From CAIVVT01 sp052145115 (lineage in GTDB: Bacteria; Acidobacteriota; Terriglobia; Bryobacterales; Bryobacteraceae): a DNA stretch of 64,000 nt. Under the pieces are notes generated by a model. The model did not search any database. It saw nothing but the letters and a program-made list of their open reading frames with translations, and was not told the origin of the DNA. Below, one piece after another: positions 37,148-44,968 of the stretch. The translations under genes were made by a program, and so were the position numbers. The stretch covers positions 1 to 64,000 of the forward strand of contig JBKQPG010000090.1 in NCBI GenBank assembly GCA_052145115.1, written 5' to 3'. The stretch's first letter is position 1. Every line of letters begins with the position of its first letter.

Positions 37148-37832
37148 GGGCGCGGTCTCCTTGGCAGTGCAATTCGATCCTTCCAGCGCTCGCCCGCCGA
37201 ACCAGCTCTCGGGCCAGGTATCAGATATGTTAGCGCAGGCAGGCGGGCGGCGCGCGCAGTGGCACGGGAATTTCCCGCGCCGCGAAGCGGCCGGTGGAGA
37301 CGGAAGATCGAGCCTTCGAGGCTCAGGCGGGCGCGGCGTGCCGGCGCAGAGTTGAGCGGCGGGAGGGAATTCGGGCGCCGGCGGCGCGGGGGTAAAAGGA
37401 TCCCCTGGGTAGTACTAGTACTCAAGTCATACAAAGCCGCCGTGCCGCTGCGCAGCGGGGGCGCTCCAAATTACGATTCGCGGCCGGATTTCGTATGAAA
37501 TTGTGCAGTTACGCAAAGGCGCCCTGTGCGGGGCTTTTGATTTGTGTCTTGAACTTTATATAAGTCATTTATTTACAATAACATAATTTGTGAGCAACAG
37601 GTCCGAAAACAGCTTGCCAAGCCGGCCGGGCAAGTTTCCGGAGAGGTCGTGGAGGGGAGTTCGATTGGTCTTCCTTGGACTATCCAAAGATAGTACAAAC
37701 AGTACTATGCTTCATCTCGTGTTTTTGGCATACTTCTTCTGTTGCTGTTGGAGGGGTAGTGAGTGCTGTCGGTTCGCGGGAAGAGGGACCAATCGCACTG
37801 TCGGAGGATGGAGCAGAAAAGAGGAAGAGCCT
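37148..37832. other. 685-base gene-free region with AT-rich leader and GTACTA repeats
   Basis: No supportable gene. A palindrome AGTACTAGTACT lies at 37411-37422, and an inverted repeat TAGTAC-5-GTACTA at 37691-37707. An AT-rich tract, 37549-37600, contains TTGAAC and TACAAT hexamers 19 bases apart, a possible promoter for the PEP-CTERM gene. A GCCC/GGGC hairpin followed by four T residues lies near 37521-37538. The whole upstream region would give the PEP-CTERM transcript a leader of more than 200 bases. Confidence 0.5.
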
Positions 37833-38528
37833 ATGAAAAAATATTTGGCGGCGGTCGTGTTGCTATTGGCTGGGATCCCTGCGATTGCGGGAACGATCAC
37901 CTTCTACTCACAGGCGGGTCTTTACTACTCGGTCCCGGCTACTAACCCGAATTACCCGACGTATACTACGGGTAGTACTGTGGTGGTCACCCAAGATCCA
38001 GGCTGGGTGACGCCCCCTGCCTCTCCACCCGCACAGTGGATTTCGTATGGTCCGACGGGATACACCCAAAGCCTTTTCCAGCCATCGAGCAGCACTAATC
38101 CGGCGGTGACGATCTGGGCCGATGCCGACGGGACCTCGCCGACGTTCGTAGCTACCTCGTCGAACGTCCTCACCCTGACTGTTTACGCGGACGACACCGC
38201 GGGCGTCTTTTTGTACGACAACACGACCAGCACTCTCACGGAGCTAGAGGCTCCACTCCTTACTACAGGGACTACGTGCTCCGGAGGGATCATCGGCTGC
38301 GGGGTCGGTGAAGATTTCACAGGGAGTTGGTCTCTCCCGGCCGGCTCATACACTCTGTATTTCACAGATTACCAGCTTGGCACTGGGCTGAATACGACCG
38401 ACAACCCCATGGGTCTGTTGTTCTGGGGTGGCGACACCACCACGCCTGAACCCGGAGCTCTCCTGCTGGTGGGCGGCGGGCTGCTGGCCCTGGGCGGGCT
38501 GCTGCGCCGGAAGCGCGTAAGGCAATAG
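37833..38528 (+). CDS. PEP-CTERM sorting domain protein
   Basis: 231 aa. The N-terminus MKKYLAAVVLLLAGIPAIAG is a Sec signal. The mature part is Thr/Ser/Tyr-rich and beta-rich. The C-terminus has the sorting signal: TPEPGALLLVGGGLLALGG, then LLRRKRVRQ, that is PEP, a hydrophobic helix and a basic end, recognised by an exosortase that cleaves near PEP and releases or anchors the protein at the outer surface. No exosortase gene lies in this window. GAGG lies about 8 bases before the ATG, and a strong terminator follows. Composition is richer in A and T than the neighbours. Confidence 0.9.
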   Translation: MKKYLAAVVLLLAGIPAIAGTITFYSQAGLYYSVPATNPNYPTYTTGSTVVVTQDPGWVTPPASPPAQWISYGPTGYTQSLFQPSSSTNPAVTIWADADGTSPTFVATSSNVLTLTVYADDTAGVFLYDNTTSTLTELEAPLLTTGTTCSGGIIGCGVGEDFTGSWSLPAGSYTLYFTDYQLGTGLNTTDNPMGLLFWGGDTTTPEPGALLLVGGGLLALGGLLRRKRVRQ

Positions 38529-38553
38529 CAGATTCCGAAGTTTTAACAAACCA

Positions 38554-38596
38554 GCCCGGCGCGAGGTTCGGACCTCACGCCGGGTTTTGGTTTTTT
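38554..38596 (+). terminator. Rho-independent terminator of the PEP-CTERM gene
   Basis: A CCCGGCG-x-GAGGT stem pairs with ACCTC-x-CGCCGGG around a 4-base loop and is followed by TTTTGGTTTTTT. It lies 26 bases past the stop codon. Confidence 0.9.
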
Positions 38597-38767
38597 GGCG
38601 CGCCGGCGCGGGCGCACTCAGGTCTTCCAACCGAACGACCATGCGCCTCGGAAGGTTCTCCGCGTGCGCCTCCGGGCGCAGCGCGCGGAAGCGCGCCAGT
38701 CGAACCAAACCGGGGCGGGCCAGCCTGCCGCATTGACCCGGGCGCGCGAGTGCGCGATGGTTGGTTC

Positions 38768-40072
38768 ATGAACCGTCGAAGATTCTTCCGGGGCTTTTCT
38801 GCATCGGCGGCCGGAGCACTGGCCGCGACCGCGTTTCAGACCGACGCGCTGGCGCGGGCGCAGAGTGCGGCGTCGGCCGTGCCGGGACGCGCGGCGGACA
38901 CGGTGGCGCGCGACGAAGACTTCTGGATGAATATCCGCCACGCCTTCACGGTGGACCGCAACATGGTCAATCTCAACAACGGCGGCGTGTCGCCCGCGCC
39001 GAAGATTGTCATGGACACCGAAGTGCGCTACCTGGAGGTGGAGAACCTGAGCCCGTCGTATTACATGTGGAGCGTGCTGGACCCGGGCATTGAGACGGTG
39101 CGGCGGCGGCTGGCGCGGACGTTCGGCTGCGACCCCGAGGAGATCGCCATCACGCGCAACGCCAGCGAGGGGCTGGAGATTGTGCAGCTCGGCATGGAGC
39201 TGCAGCGCGGCGACGAAGTTCTGACCACCAACCAGGACTACCCGCGCATGATCACCACCTGGCAGCAGAGGGAGCGGCGGGACGGAATAGTCCTCAAGCA
39301 ACTCAAATTCCCGGTGCCGCCGCCGAGCATGGATTATCTGGTGAAGCTGTTCGAAGAGGCGATCACGCCGCGCACGAAGGTGATCCACATCTGCCACATG
39401 ACCAACCGCACGGGGCAGATCTTCCCGGTGCGCAGGATCTGCCAACTGGGGCGCGCGCACGGGATCGAGGTGATCGTGGACGGCGCGCACGCCTTCGCGC
39501 AGTTCCCGTTCCAACAGGCCGATCTGGAGTGCGACTACTACGGCACATCGCTGCACAAATGGGTGCTGGCGCCGATCGGAACGGGGATGCTGTACGTGAA
39601 GCGGTCGAAGATCGAAAAGATCTGGCCGATGATGGCCGCGCCGCCGGAGATGAACGCGAACATCCGCAAATTCGAGGAGATCGGCACGCACCCGGCGTCG
39701 CAGCGCAACGCCATCACCGAGGCGCTGAACTTCCACGAGAGCATCGGGGCCGAACGCAAAGCCGAGCGCTTCCGCTACCTGCGGAAGCGCTGGTCGAACC
39801 AGTTGCGGGACCTGGCGGGCGTGAAGATCCTCAATAGCGAGGATCCGGAGCAGTCGTGCGCCATCGGATTCGTGAGCGTGGACGGGTACGATGCGGGGAA
39901 ACTGCAGAACTACCTGTGGACGAAGTACCGCATCTGGACAGTGGCGATCGTGACCGGGAACGAATATCAGGGGCTGCGGATCACGCCCAACGTGTACACC
40001 ACGCTCGAAGAGATCGACACCTTCGCCGAGGTGATGACGAAGGTCATCAAGGCGGGGTCGATTCCGGCGTGA
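38768..40072 (+). CDS. Class V aminotransferase-family protein, Tat-exported
   Basis: 434 aa PLP enzyme of the isopenicillin-N epimerase/cysteine desulfurase-like group. The N-terminus has a Tat signal (RRRFFRGFSASAAGALAATAF). Fold markers are NLNNGGVSPAP, ITRNASEGLEIVQLG for phosphate binding, VIVDGAHAFAQ with the PLP-contacting Asp and His, and the Schiff-base lysine K264 in TSLHKWVLAP. Reaction unknown: epimerase, lyase or aminotransferase are all possible. The ATG at 38768 places the twin arginines at residues 3-5; an ATG at 38750 would add six residues. It converges with the ThuA-like gene with seven bases between. Confidence 0.9.
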   Translation: MNRRRFFRGFSASAAGALAATAFQTDALARAQSAASAVPGRAADTVARDEDFWMNIRHAFTVDRNMVNLNNGGVSPAPKIVMDTEVRYLEVENLSPSYYMWSVLDPGIETVRRRLARTFGCDPEEIAITRNASEGLEIVQLGMELQRGDEVLTTNQDYPRMITTWQQRERRDGIVLKQLKFPVPPPSMDYLVKLFEEAITPRTKVIHICHMTNRTGQIFPVRRICQLGRAHGIEVIVDGAHAFAQFPFQQADLECDYYGTSLHKWVLAPIGTGMLYVKRSKIEKIWPMMAAPPEMNANIRKFEEIGTHPASQRNAITEALNFHESIGAERKAERFRYLRKRWSNQLRDLAGVKILNSEDPEQSCAIGFVSVDGYDAGKLQNYLWTKYRIWTVAIVTGNEYQGLRITPNVYTTLEEIDTFAEVMTKVIKAGSIPA

Positions 40073-40079
40073 GGCCGGG

Positions 40080-40898
40080 TTATTTCTGAGGCGGAGCGGG
40101 CAAGGCGACCGTGGGCAGCGTGACATTGCCGGTGGCGGCCCACTCGGCGCCGCGCGTGAACGTCGCGATGAAGGCTGGCGTCTGGACGGCCGGCCCGTCG
40201 TGGCCGAGGACGTTGACGAAGACGCGGCCCTTGCCGTAGTCGACAGTCCAGAGGACGGGCTCGGCCTTGCCTGGGCCATACACGGGCTGTTGCGGATTCC
40301 TGTACAGGGAGTGGTCGTCCCAGGCGGTGGCCAGGATGTGGCAACAGCCCTGCGGCTGCCACTTCAGGTTGGCGTAAAGCTCATCCTTCGTCTGCATGAA
40401 CGTGGCAGGAATGCCGCGCGTGATGGGATGGCTGGAGTCGACCACCTGAACGACGAAGTCGTGCGGGGCGGAGTGCTGGCCGTTGCCGGGACGCCAGTTG
40501 GCGCCGGAGAGCTGTTCGAACTCGGTCCAGCCGTCGAACGCCGCGGCCGAGAAGTGATACACGACCAGGCCCTTGCCGGAGCGCACGAAATCCAGCAGGG
40601 CGTTTTCGGCGCGGTCGCCCCAGCGCAGGCCGGACTTGCGCCAGTCGGAGTAGTTGAGAATCACGACGTCGTAGGGCGCGAGCGTTTCCGGGCCGGCGCC
40701 GCGGAACTCCTCGTCGATGCGGACTTCGAAGCGGCCGGTGTCCTCAAGGTCCTGGCGCAACAACGGGCAGACGGTGCGCCAGTCGTGCCCGTTCTGGCCG
40801 GTGATAATCAGCGCCTGAATTTTGCGCGGCGCGGGCGCGGCGGGCGTCTGTCCAAGCAGCAGGGCAGAGAAGGCGAGCAGAGTGGCAAGGAAACGCAT
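40080..40898 (-). CDS. ThuA-like domain protein, exported
   Basis: 272 aa with a signal peptide (MRFLATLLAFSALLLGQTPA). ThuA (trehalose-utilisation) glutamine-amidotransferase-like fold: KIQALIITGQNGHDWRT at the start, DVVILNYSD, GKGLVVYHFSAAAFDGW and VLWTVDYGKGRVFVNVLGHD are family blocks. Members are found with sugar or sugar-acid oxidoreductases and sialate or glycoside hydrolases; catalytic activity has not been settled. It lies in no clear operon. Confidence 0.88.
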   Translation of the reverse strand: MRFLATLLAFSALLLGQTPAAPAPRKIQALIITGQNGHDWRTVCPLLRQDLEDTGRFEVRIDEEFRGAGPETLAPYDVVILNYSDWRKSGLRWGDRAENALLDFVRSGKGLVVYHFSAAAFDGWTEFEQLSGANWRPGNGQHSAPHDFVVQVVDSSHPITRGIPATFMQTKDELYANLKWQPQGCCHILATAWDDHSLYRNPQQPVYGPGKAEPVLWTVDYGKGRVFVNVLGHDGPAVQTPAFIATFTRGAEWAATGNVTLPTVALPAPPQK

Positions 40899-41326
40899 GC
40901 CAATATCCTATTCCAGTTGCGGGCGCAGGCGTGGGGAACGGGATGCGTGCGCCAGCCAACGCCGGCGCGGGGACGCAGAGGCTCGTCCCCCGCTGCCACC
41001 CCTTTCCTCTCGGAGCACCGACGCAATAGGCGCAACACGCAGGAGCGAAGGAAGGCGGCTAGACGTATACTGACCTTAGGTCGGGCACCGTAATGCGCGC
41101 CGCTTCGTCGGTGCGCAAGTGTGGTGGGAAGTCCGCAGCTTCAAGGGTCCGCGCTGAACGGCCCGACAAAGAGCGTCGTACCGCCCTTGACTCTGCTCCC
41201 GGCTCACGAAAGGGATGGTATGCTTTGGCAACGCCGACTCCGGTACAGGTGGAAATACCGGATGACCCGTGACAACCCCTTGCGACATTCCGCCTGTCCC
41301 CCCGTGTACTCATCTGGAGGCGTGTA
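40899..41326. other. 428-base spacer, nothing supportable
   Basis: No gene, strong terminator or repeat was recognised. A small plus-strand frame at 41121-41327 has no ribosome binding site or recognisable domain and ends at the start of the following methyltransferase gene. A tatact hexamer near 41065-41072 could be a -10 element but lacks a matching -35. Confidence 0.4.
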
Positions 41327-42178
41327 GTGCTATCAAGTGTCCGGGAACTGCTTGAGCGAACGTTCTCACCTCAAGCCTATCAACGCGTTCGTTTCTACTC
41401 CTGGTATAGTCGCTTCTACTTGCCTCGTCTGATTGCCTCCTCTTTTATCCGGCGCACTCCAAACGTCCAGGGCTTTCCTGCCGGCCGTGCGTCCGAACTT
41501 GTACACCAGCTTGGCAGAGTCAACGTGTTCGCTCCAACGAACATGTGCCGTGTCATGACCAGGCATGGCAGTGACAAGGGCTGGTATCGGCATAACTACA
41601 CAACCGTCTACTCTGTTCTCTTCGGTAGACTCCGCGATCAGCCGCTCCGAATCTTCGAACTTGGTGTTTTATCAGGGGCTTCCCTACGAGGATGGCGCGA
41701 ACTCTTTCCACGTGCGCTTGTTTTTGGCGCGGATGTCAATCGTGACGCCCTGTTCGAAGAAGACCGCATCAAAACCTTCTACTGCGACCAACTTGACAGT
41801 GCCGCTATACGTGGTCTTTGGTCGCAGCCCGTTTTGCAGGGTGGCATGGATATCATAATTGATGACGGGGAGCACACCTTCGAAGGCAACACTTCGTTCT
41901 TGGATGGATCGTTGGAGCACCTTCGTCCAGGTGGAGTTTACGTGATCGAAGACATTCACCCGAGAACGATGGAGAAATGGCGCAATGAGTTGGAAACGGT
42001 CTACTCGAAGCGGTACCCAAGTCATGAGTTCGTATACGTAGAGCTGCCGAACTCATTCAATGATCAGGACAACAATTTGCTGGTCATTCGTAGAAGCCGG
42101 GAGCCAGGACAGCCTGCCCAAAGCGGCGGCTTAGACGCTCGAGAAGACCGCGCCCCAGCTCCGACAGCGGGGAAGTAA
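41327..42178 (+). CDS. Class I SAM-dependent methyltransferase, cell-surface type
   Basis: 283 aa. Residues about 85-200 form a Rossmann methyltransferase domain: SDKGWYRHNYTTVYSVLFG, LRIFELGVLSGASLRGW (motif I), GGMDIIIDDGEHTFEGNTS (motif IV, DDGEH) and HLRPGGVYVIEDIHP. Similar proteins occur in polyketide/sugar decoration (MycE-like macrolide O-methyltransferases share the DDGxH and EDIHP blocks and bind metal through them). Start is a GTG with GGAGG six bases upstream. GC is lower than in the neighbours, so acquisition is likely. Substrate is unknown, probably a hydroxyl of a sugar. Confidence 0.85.
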   Translation: MLSSVRELLERTFSPQAYQRVRFYSWYSRFYLPRLIASSFIRRTPNVQGFPAGRASELVHQLGRVNVFAPTNMCRVMTRHGSDKGWYRHNYTTVYSVLFGRLRDQPLRIFELGVLSGASLRGWRELFPRALVFGADVNRDALFEEDRIKTFYCDQLDSAAIRGLWSQPVLQGGMDIIIDDGEHTFEGNTSFLDGSLEHLRPGGVYVIEDIHPRTMEKWRNELETVYSKRYPSHEFVYVELPNSFNDQDNNLLVIRRSREPGQPAQSGGLDAREDRAPAPTAGK

Positions 42179-42223
42179 GAAGCTGCCCGGGGAAAGGGAC
42201 GGTCATTCCAGAGCTGCGCGCCC

Positions 42224-42772
42224 TCAGCCGCGGGGGGTGAAGACCATCGCGGCCGAGTTCATGCAGTAACGCTTCCCGGTGGGCCGGGGGCCGTCGTCGA
42301 AGACGTGGCCGAGATGGCCGTCGCAGCGCGCGCAGGAGACCTCGTCGCGCTCCATGCCCAGGCTGAGGTCGGTGCCGATGGAGACGTTCTCCCTGGCGAT
42401 CGGCGCCCAGAAGCTGGGCCAGCCGGTGCCGGATTCGAACTTGGTCTTGGAATCGTACAGCATGGTGCCGCAACAGACGCAGCTATAGAGCCCGTCGCGG
42501 TGATTGTTGAACAGGCTGTTCATGAAGGCGCGCTCGGTGCCCTTGTGGCGCGTGACCTGGTAGGCGTCGGGCGAGAGCAGCTTGCGCCATTCGGCGTCGG
42601 GTTTGACGATCTTCTCGAGTTGGACGATGCCGGTGGGATGGCCGGCCTTATCGAATTGGGCGATCTTCACGGTCTTGTTTGAATTCGCCGCTGCCTGCAT
42701 AACAAGGAGTCCTCCTGCTCCGAACAGTCCCAGCACGCTACGCCGGGTTGGAATTGCATTTGAGTTGTTCAT
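42224..42772 (-). CDS. msrB: Peptide-methionine (R)-S-oxide reductase MsrB, Tat-exported
   Basis: 182 aa. Reduces methionine-R-sulfoxide in proteins. A Tat signal (TRRSVLGLFGAGG) precedes the domain. Zinc ligands are C98, C101, C147 and C150 (SCVCCG and CARCDGHLGH); the catalytic cysteine is C170 in RYCMNSAAM. The FESGTGWPSFW block is the family hallmark. It lies 10 bases behind the PQQ sugar dehydrogenase gene, third in an operon with msrA, so it should act in the periplasm. The ATG at 42772 was chosen over an upstream frame because it starts the Tat signal. Confidence 0.95.
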   Translation of the reverse strand: MNNSNAIPTRRSVLGLFGAGGLLVMQAAANSNKTVKIAQFDKAGHPTGIVQLEKIVKPDAEWRKLLSPDAYQVTRHKGTERAFMNSLFNNHRDGLYSCVCCGTMLYDSKTKFESGTGWPSFWAPIARENVSIGTDLSLGMERDEVSCARCDGHLGHVFDDGPRPTGKRYCMNSAAMVFTPRG

Positions 42773-42782
42773 ATCGCGATTC

Positions 42783-44096
42783 TCACTTTCCGCCGCCGGG
42801 CGGGCCCTCATAGCTGACGCGCCAAATCGAGTTCGACCCGTCGTCGGAGACCATCAGCGCGCCGTCCGGCGCCACGGCCACGCCCACCGGCCGGCCCCAG
42901 ACGTTGCCATCGGGGGTCACAAAACCGGTCAGAAAATCGATGTATTCACCGGTCGCCTTGCCGTCGCGCAGGGGCACGCGGATGACCTCGTAGCCGGTGC
43001 GGATGGAGCGGTTCCACGAGCCATGCTCGCCGGCGAAGATGTCGCCGGAATAATCGCCGGGGAACTGTTTCCCATCATAAAAAGTCATTTCGAGGGAGGC
43101 GTTATGGGGCTGGAGGATCACATCGGGCGTGATCACTTTGTCCTTCAACTCGGGGTGCTTGCCGGCGTGGCGCGGATCCTGGTGCGGACCCATGTACCAC
43201 CACGGCCAGCCGTAGAAGCCGCCCTCCTGCACGTGCGTGATGTAGTCGGGCACCAGGTTGTCGCCGAGGGCGTCGCGCTCGTTCACCGAGGCCCACAGCT
43301 GGCCCGTGCGCGGATGCACGGCAATGCCCACCGCATTGCGGATACCGTAGGCGTAGACGCGCCGGCCGCTGCCGTCGGGATTGAATTCGAGGATGTCGGC
43401 GCGCTGGAACTCGCGTTTGCTGACGTCCGGGTCGTCGACGTTGCTGGCCGAGCCAACAGAAACGAACATCTTTTCCCCGTTCAGCGTGAAGGCTACGTCG
43501 CGAGTCCAGTGTCCGCCATGGGCGGGCAGTTCGGGCACGATCACTTCGGCCGGACCGCGGGCCTGCAGGTCGCCGTTGCGGTAGGGGAAGCGCACGACCG
43601 AGTCGGTGTTGCCGATGTAAACCCAGCGCGGGTCCGCGCCCAGCGGATAAAACGCCAGGCCGAAGGGTTGTTTCAAGCCGGTGGCGAAGGTGGTCACGGA
43701 GCCGGCCTTGCCGCCGGGCGTGAGACCGCGCATCACCTTGACGTCCTGGGCGCCGCTTTCGACCACGAACAGGTCGCCATTGGGTGCGGTGCGGATGAGG
43801 CGCGGATTGTCGAGTCCATCGGCGTAGAGTTCCACCTTGAAGCCCGGGGGCGCGATGGGCCAGGCGCCGGCGGGCCGGGCAACCACCTCGGGCCCGTTGG
43901 CGGCGGATTCGGTGGCATACGGCTGGGGCAGGTCGGCCAGCGTGATGTGGTGCAGCACGCCGGGGCGCTGCTCGCGATAGTCGGAGAAAACCACATGGTC
44001 GCCGGAGGCCTGCGCCGCGGCGCCGGGCATGGCGGCGCCACTCAGGGCGCAGAAAACGAGCGCCGGAACCAGGTGCGAGGTTAACGATCGAGGCAT
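42783..44096 (-). CDS. PQQ-dependent sugar dehydrogenase (sorbosone dehydrogenase/GdhB type)
   Basis: 437 aa with a signal peptide (LVPALVFCALSGAAMPGAAA). A soluble six-bladed propeller quinoprotein: PPGFKVELYADGLDNPRLIR opens the fold, RDVAFTLNGEKMFVSVGSASN carries the region of the calcium and PQQ site, and GIRNAVGIAVHPRTGQLWASVNERD and GEHGSWNRSIRTGY are conserved. It oxidises an aldose or sugar ketoaldehyde in the periplasm and passes electrons to a cytochrome. It sits between msrA and msrB in one operon. PQQ biosynthesis genes are not in the window. Confidence 0.9.
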   Translation of the reverse strand: MPRSLTSHLVPALVFCALSGAAMPGAAAQASGDHVVFSDYREQRPGVLHHITLADLPQPYATESAANGPEVVARPAGAWPIAPPGFKVELYADGLDNPRLIRTAPNGDLFVVESGAQDVKVMRGLTPGGKAGSVTTFATGLKQPFGLAFYPLGADPRWVYIGNTDSVVRFPYRNGDLQARGPAEVIVPELPAHGGHWTRDVAFTLNGEKMFVSVGSASNVDDPDVSKREFQRADILEFNPDGSGRRVYAYGIRNAVGIAVHPRTGQLWASVNERDALGDNLVPDYITHVQEGGFYGWPWWYMGPHQDPRHAGKHPELKDKVITPDVILQPHNASLEMTFYDGKQFPGDYSGDIFAGEHGSWNRSIRTGYEVIRVPLRDGKATGEYIDFLTGFVTPDGNVWGRPVGVAVAPDGALMVSDDGSNSIWRVSYEGPPGGGK

Positions 44097-44127
44097 AGCC
44101 GTTTGGATGCTTGAGGACGCGCCGCGG

Positions 44128-44811
44128 TCACTTCTTCAACAATTCCGGGTAGGCCTTTTTCAGCGCTTTGATCTTGGGGATCGAATTGGCCACGACGTAC
44201 GGGTCCAGCGGATGGTTCTGGACGTAGTGCTGGTGATAATCCTCGGCCGGGTAGAAGACCTTGAGGGGCGAGATTTCAGTCACGATGGGCGCGTTGAACA
44301 CCTTGGCTGCGGTGAGCTGCTGGACATACGCCCGGGCGGTCTTTTCCTGCTCTGCGTCGGCGTACCAGATGGCGGAGCGGTACTGGTGGCCCCAGTCGGG
44401 CCCTTGGCGGTCCTTGGTGGTGGGGTCGTTGGCGACGCTCATGAAGACCTTGAGCAGAGTGCCGTAGGTGATCTTCGACGGATCGTAGACAATGCGGACC
44501 GACTCGGCGTGGTTGGTCCCGCCCGCGCCGACGGTGTGATAATGGGCCTCCGCCGCCGTGCCGCCGGTGTAGCCCGAAGTAACGTTGACGACGCCCGCGA
44601 GTTGCTCGAAGACCGCCTCCGCGCACCAGAAGCAACCAGCCGAGAAGACTGCGGTGCGGCGTCCCTTCGTGGCGGTTTTGGCCTCATCGACGGCCGGGTT
44701 GGGAAAATGCGCGAGATCGACTGCGCCGGCGCCGGAACAAGCTCCGGCCGCTAAGAAGAAGAGGGCCGCGCCGGCAGGCAGCAGGCCGCGGTTGTGAGGT
44801 TTCTGAATCAT
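44128..44811 (-). CDS. msrA: Peptide-methionine (S)-S-oxide reductase MsrA, exported
   Basis: 227 aa. Reduces methionine-S-sulfoxide. The catalytic cysteine is C60 in SAGCFWCAE; SGYTGGTAAEAHYHTV and YDPSKITYGTLLKVF and DWGHQYRSAIWY complete the family pattern. The N-terminus is a signal peptide, with LAAGAC as a possible lipobox. A longer upstream frame lacks conserved sequence, so I start at 44811. It is followed after 31 bases by the PQQ dehydrogenase gene and then msrB, consistent with one periplasmic repair operon. The reductant is not evident. Confidence 0.94.
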   Translation of the reverse strand: MIQKPHNRGLLPAGAALFFLAAGACSGAGAVDLAHFPNPAVDEAKTATKGRRTAVFSAGCFWCAEAVFEQLAGVVNVTSGYTGGTAAEAHYHTVGAGGTNHAESVRIVYDPSKITYGTLLKVFMSVANDPTTKDRQGPDWGHQYRSAIWYADAEQEKTARAYVQQLTAAKVFNAPIVTEISPLKVFYPAEDYHQHYVQNHPLDPYVVANSIPKIKALKKAYPELLKK

Positions 44812-44968
44812 GGTCGTTCTATACCAATAGATGCCGCGCGGGCCGGGATTTATGCCCGATTGAGGCAAAAACATTTGGAACGATGTGGAGAACGGTCCGC
44901 CTGCCGGCTGGGGAGACGCCCGGACGAGACTCAAAACCGCTGCCGATTCGAAGGCCGGAGCGGCGCGT

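Noticed and set aside
37258..37276. Sigma-54-like tggcac element upstream of the PEP-CTERM gene
   Set aside because: The -12 part reads tttcc instead of ttgca, and it lies more than 550 bases from the start codon.
41121..41327. 68-aa frame on the plus strand before the methyltransferase gene
   Set aside because: No ribosome binding site, signal or family; composition like spacer.
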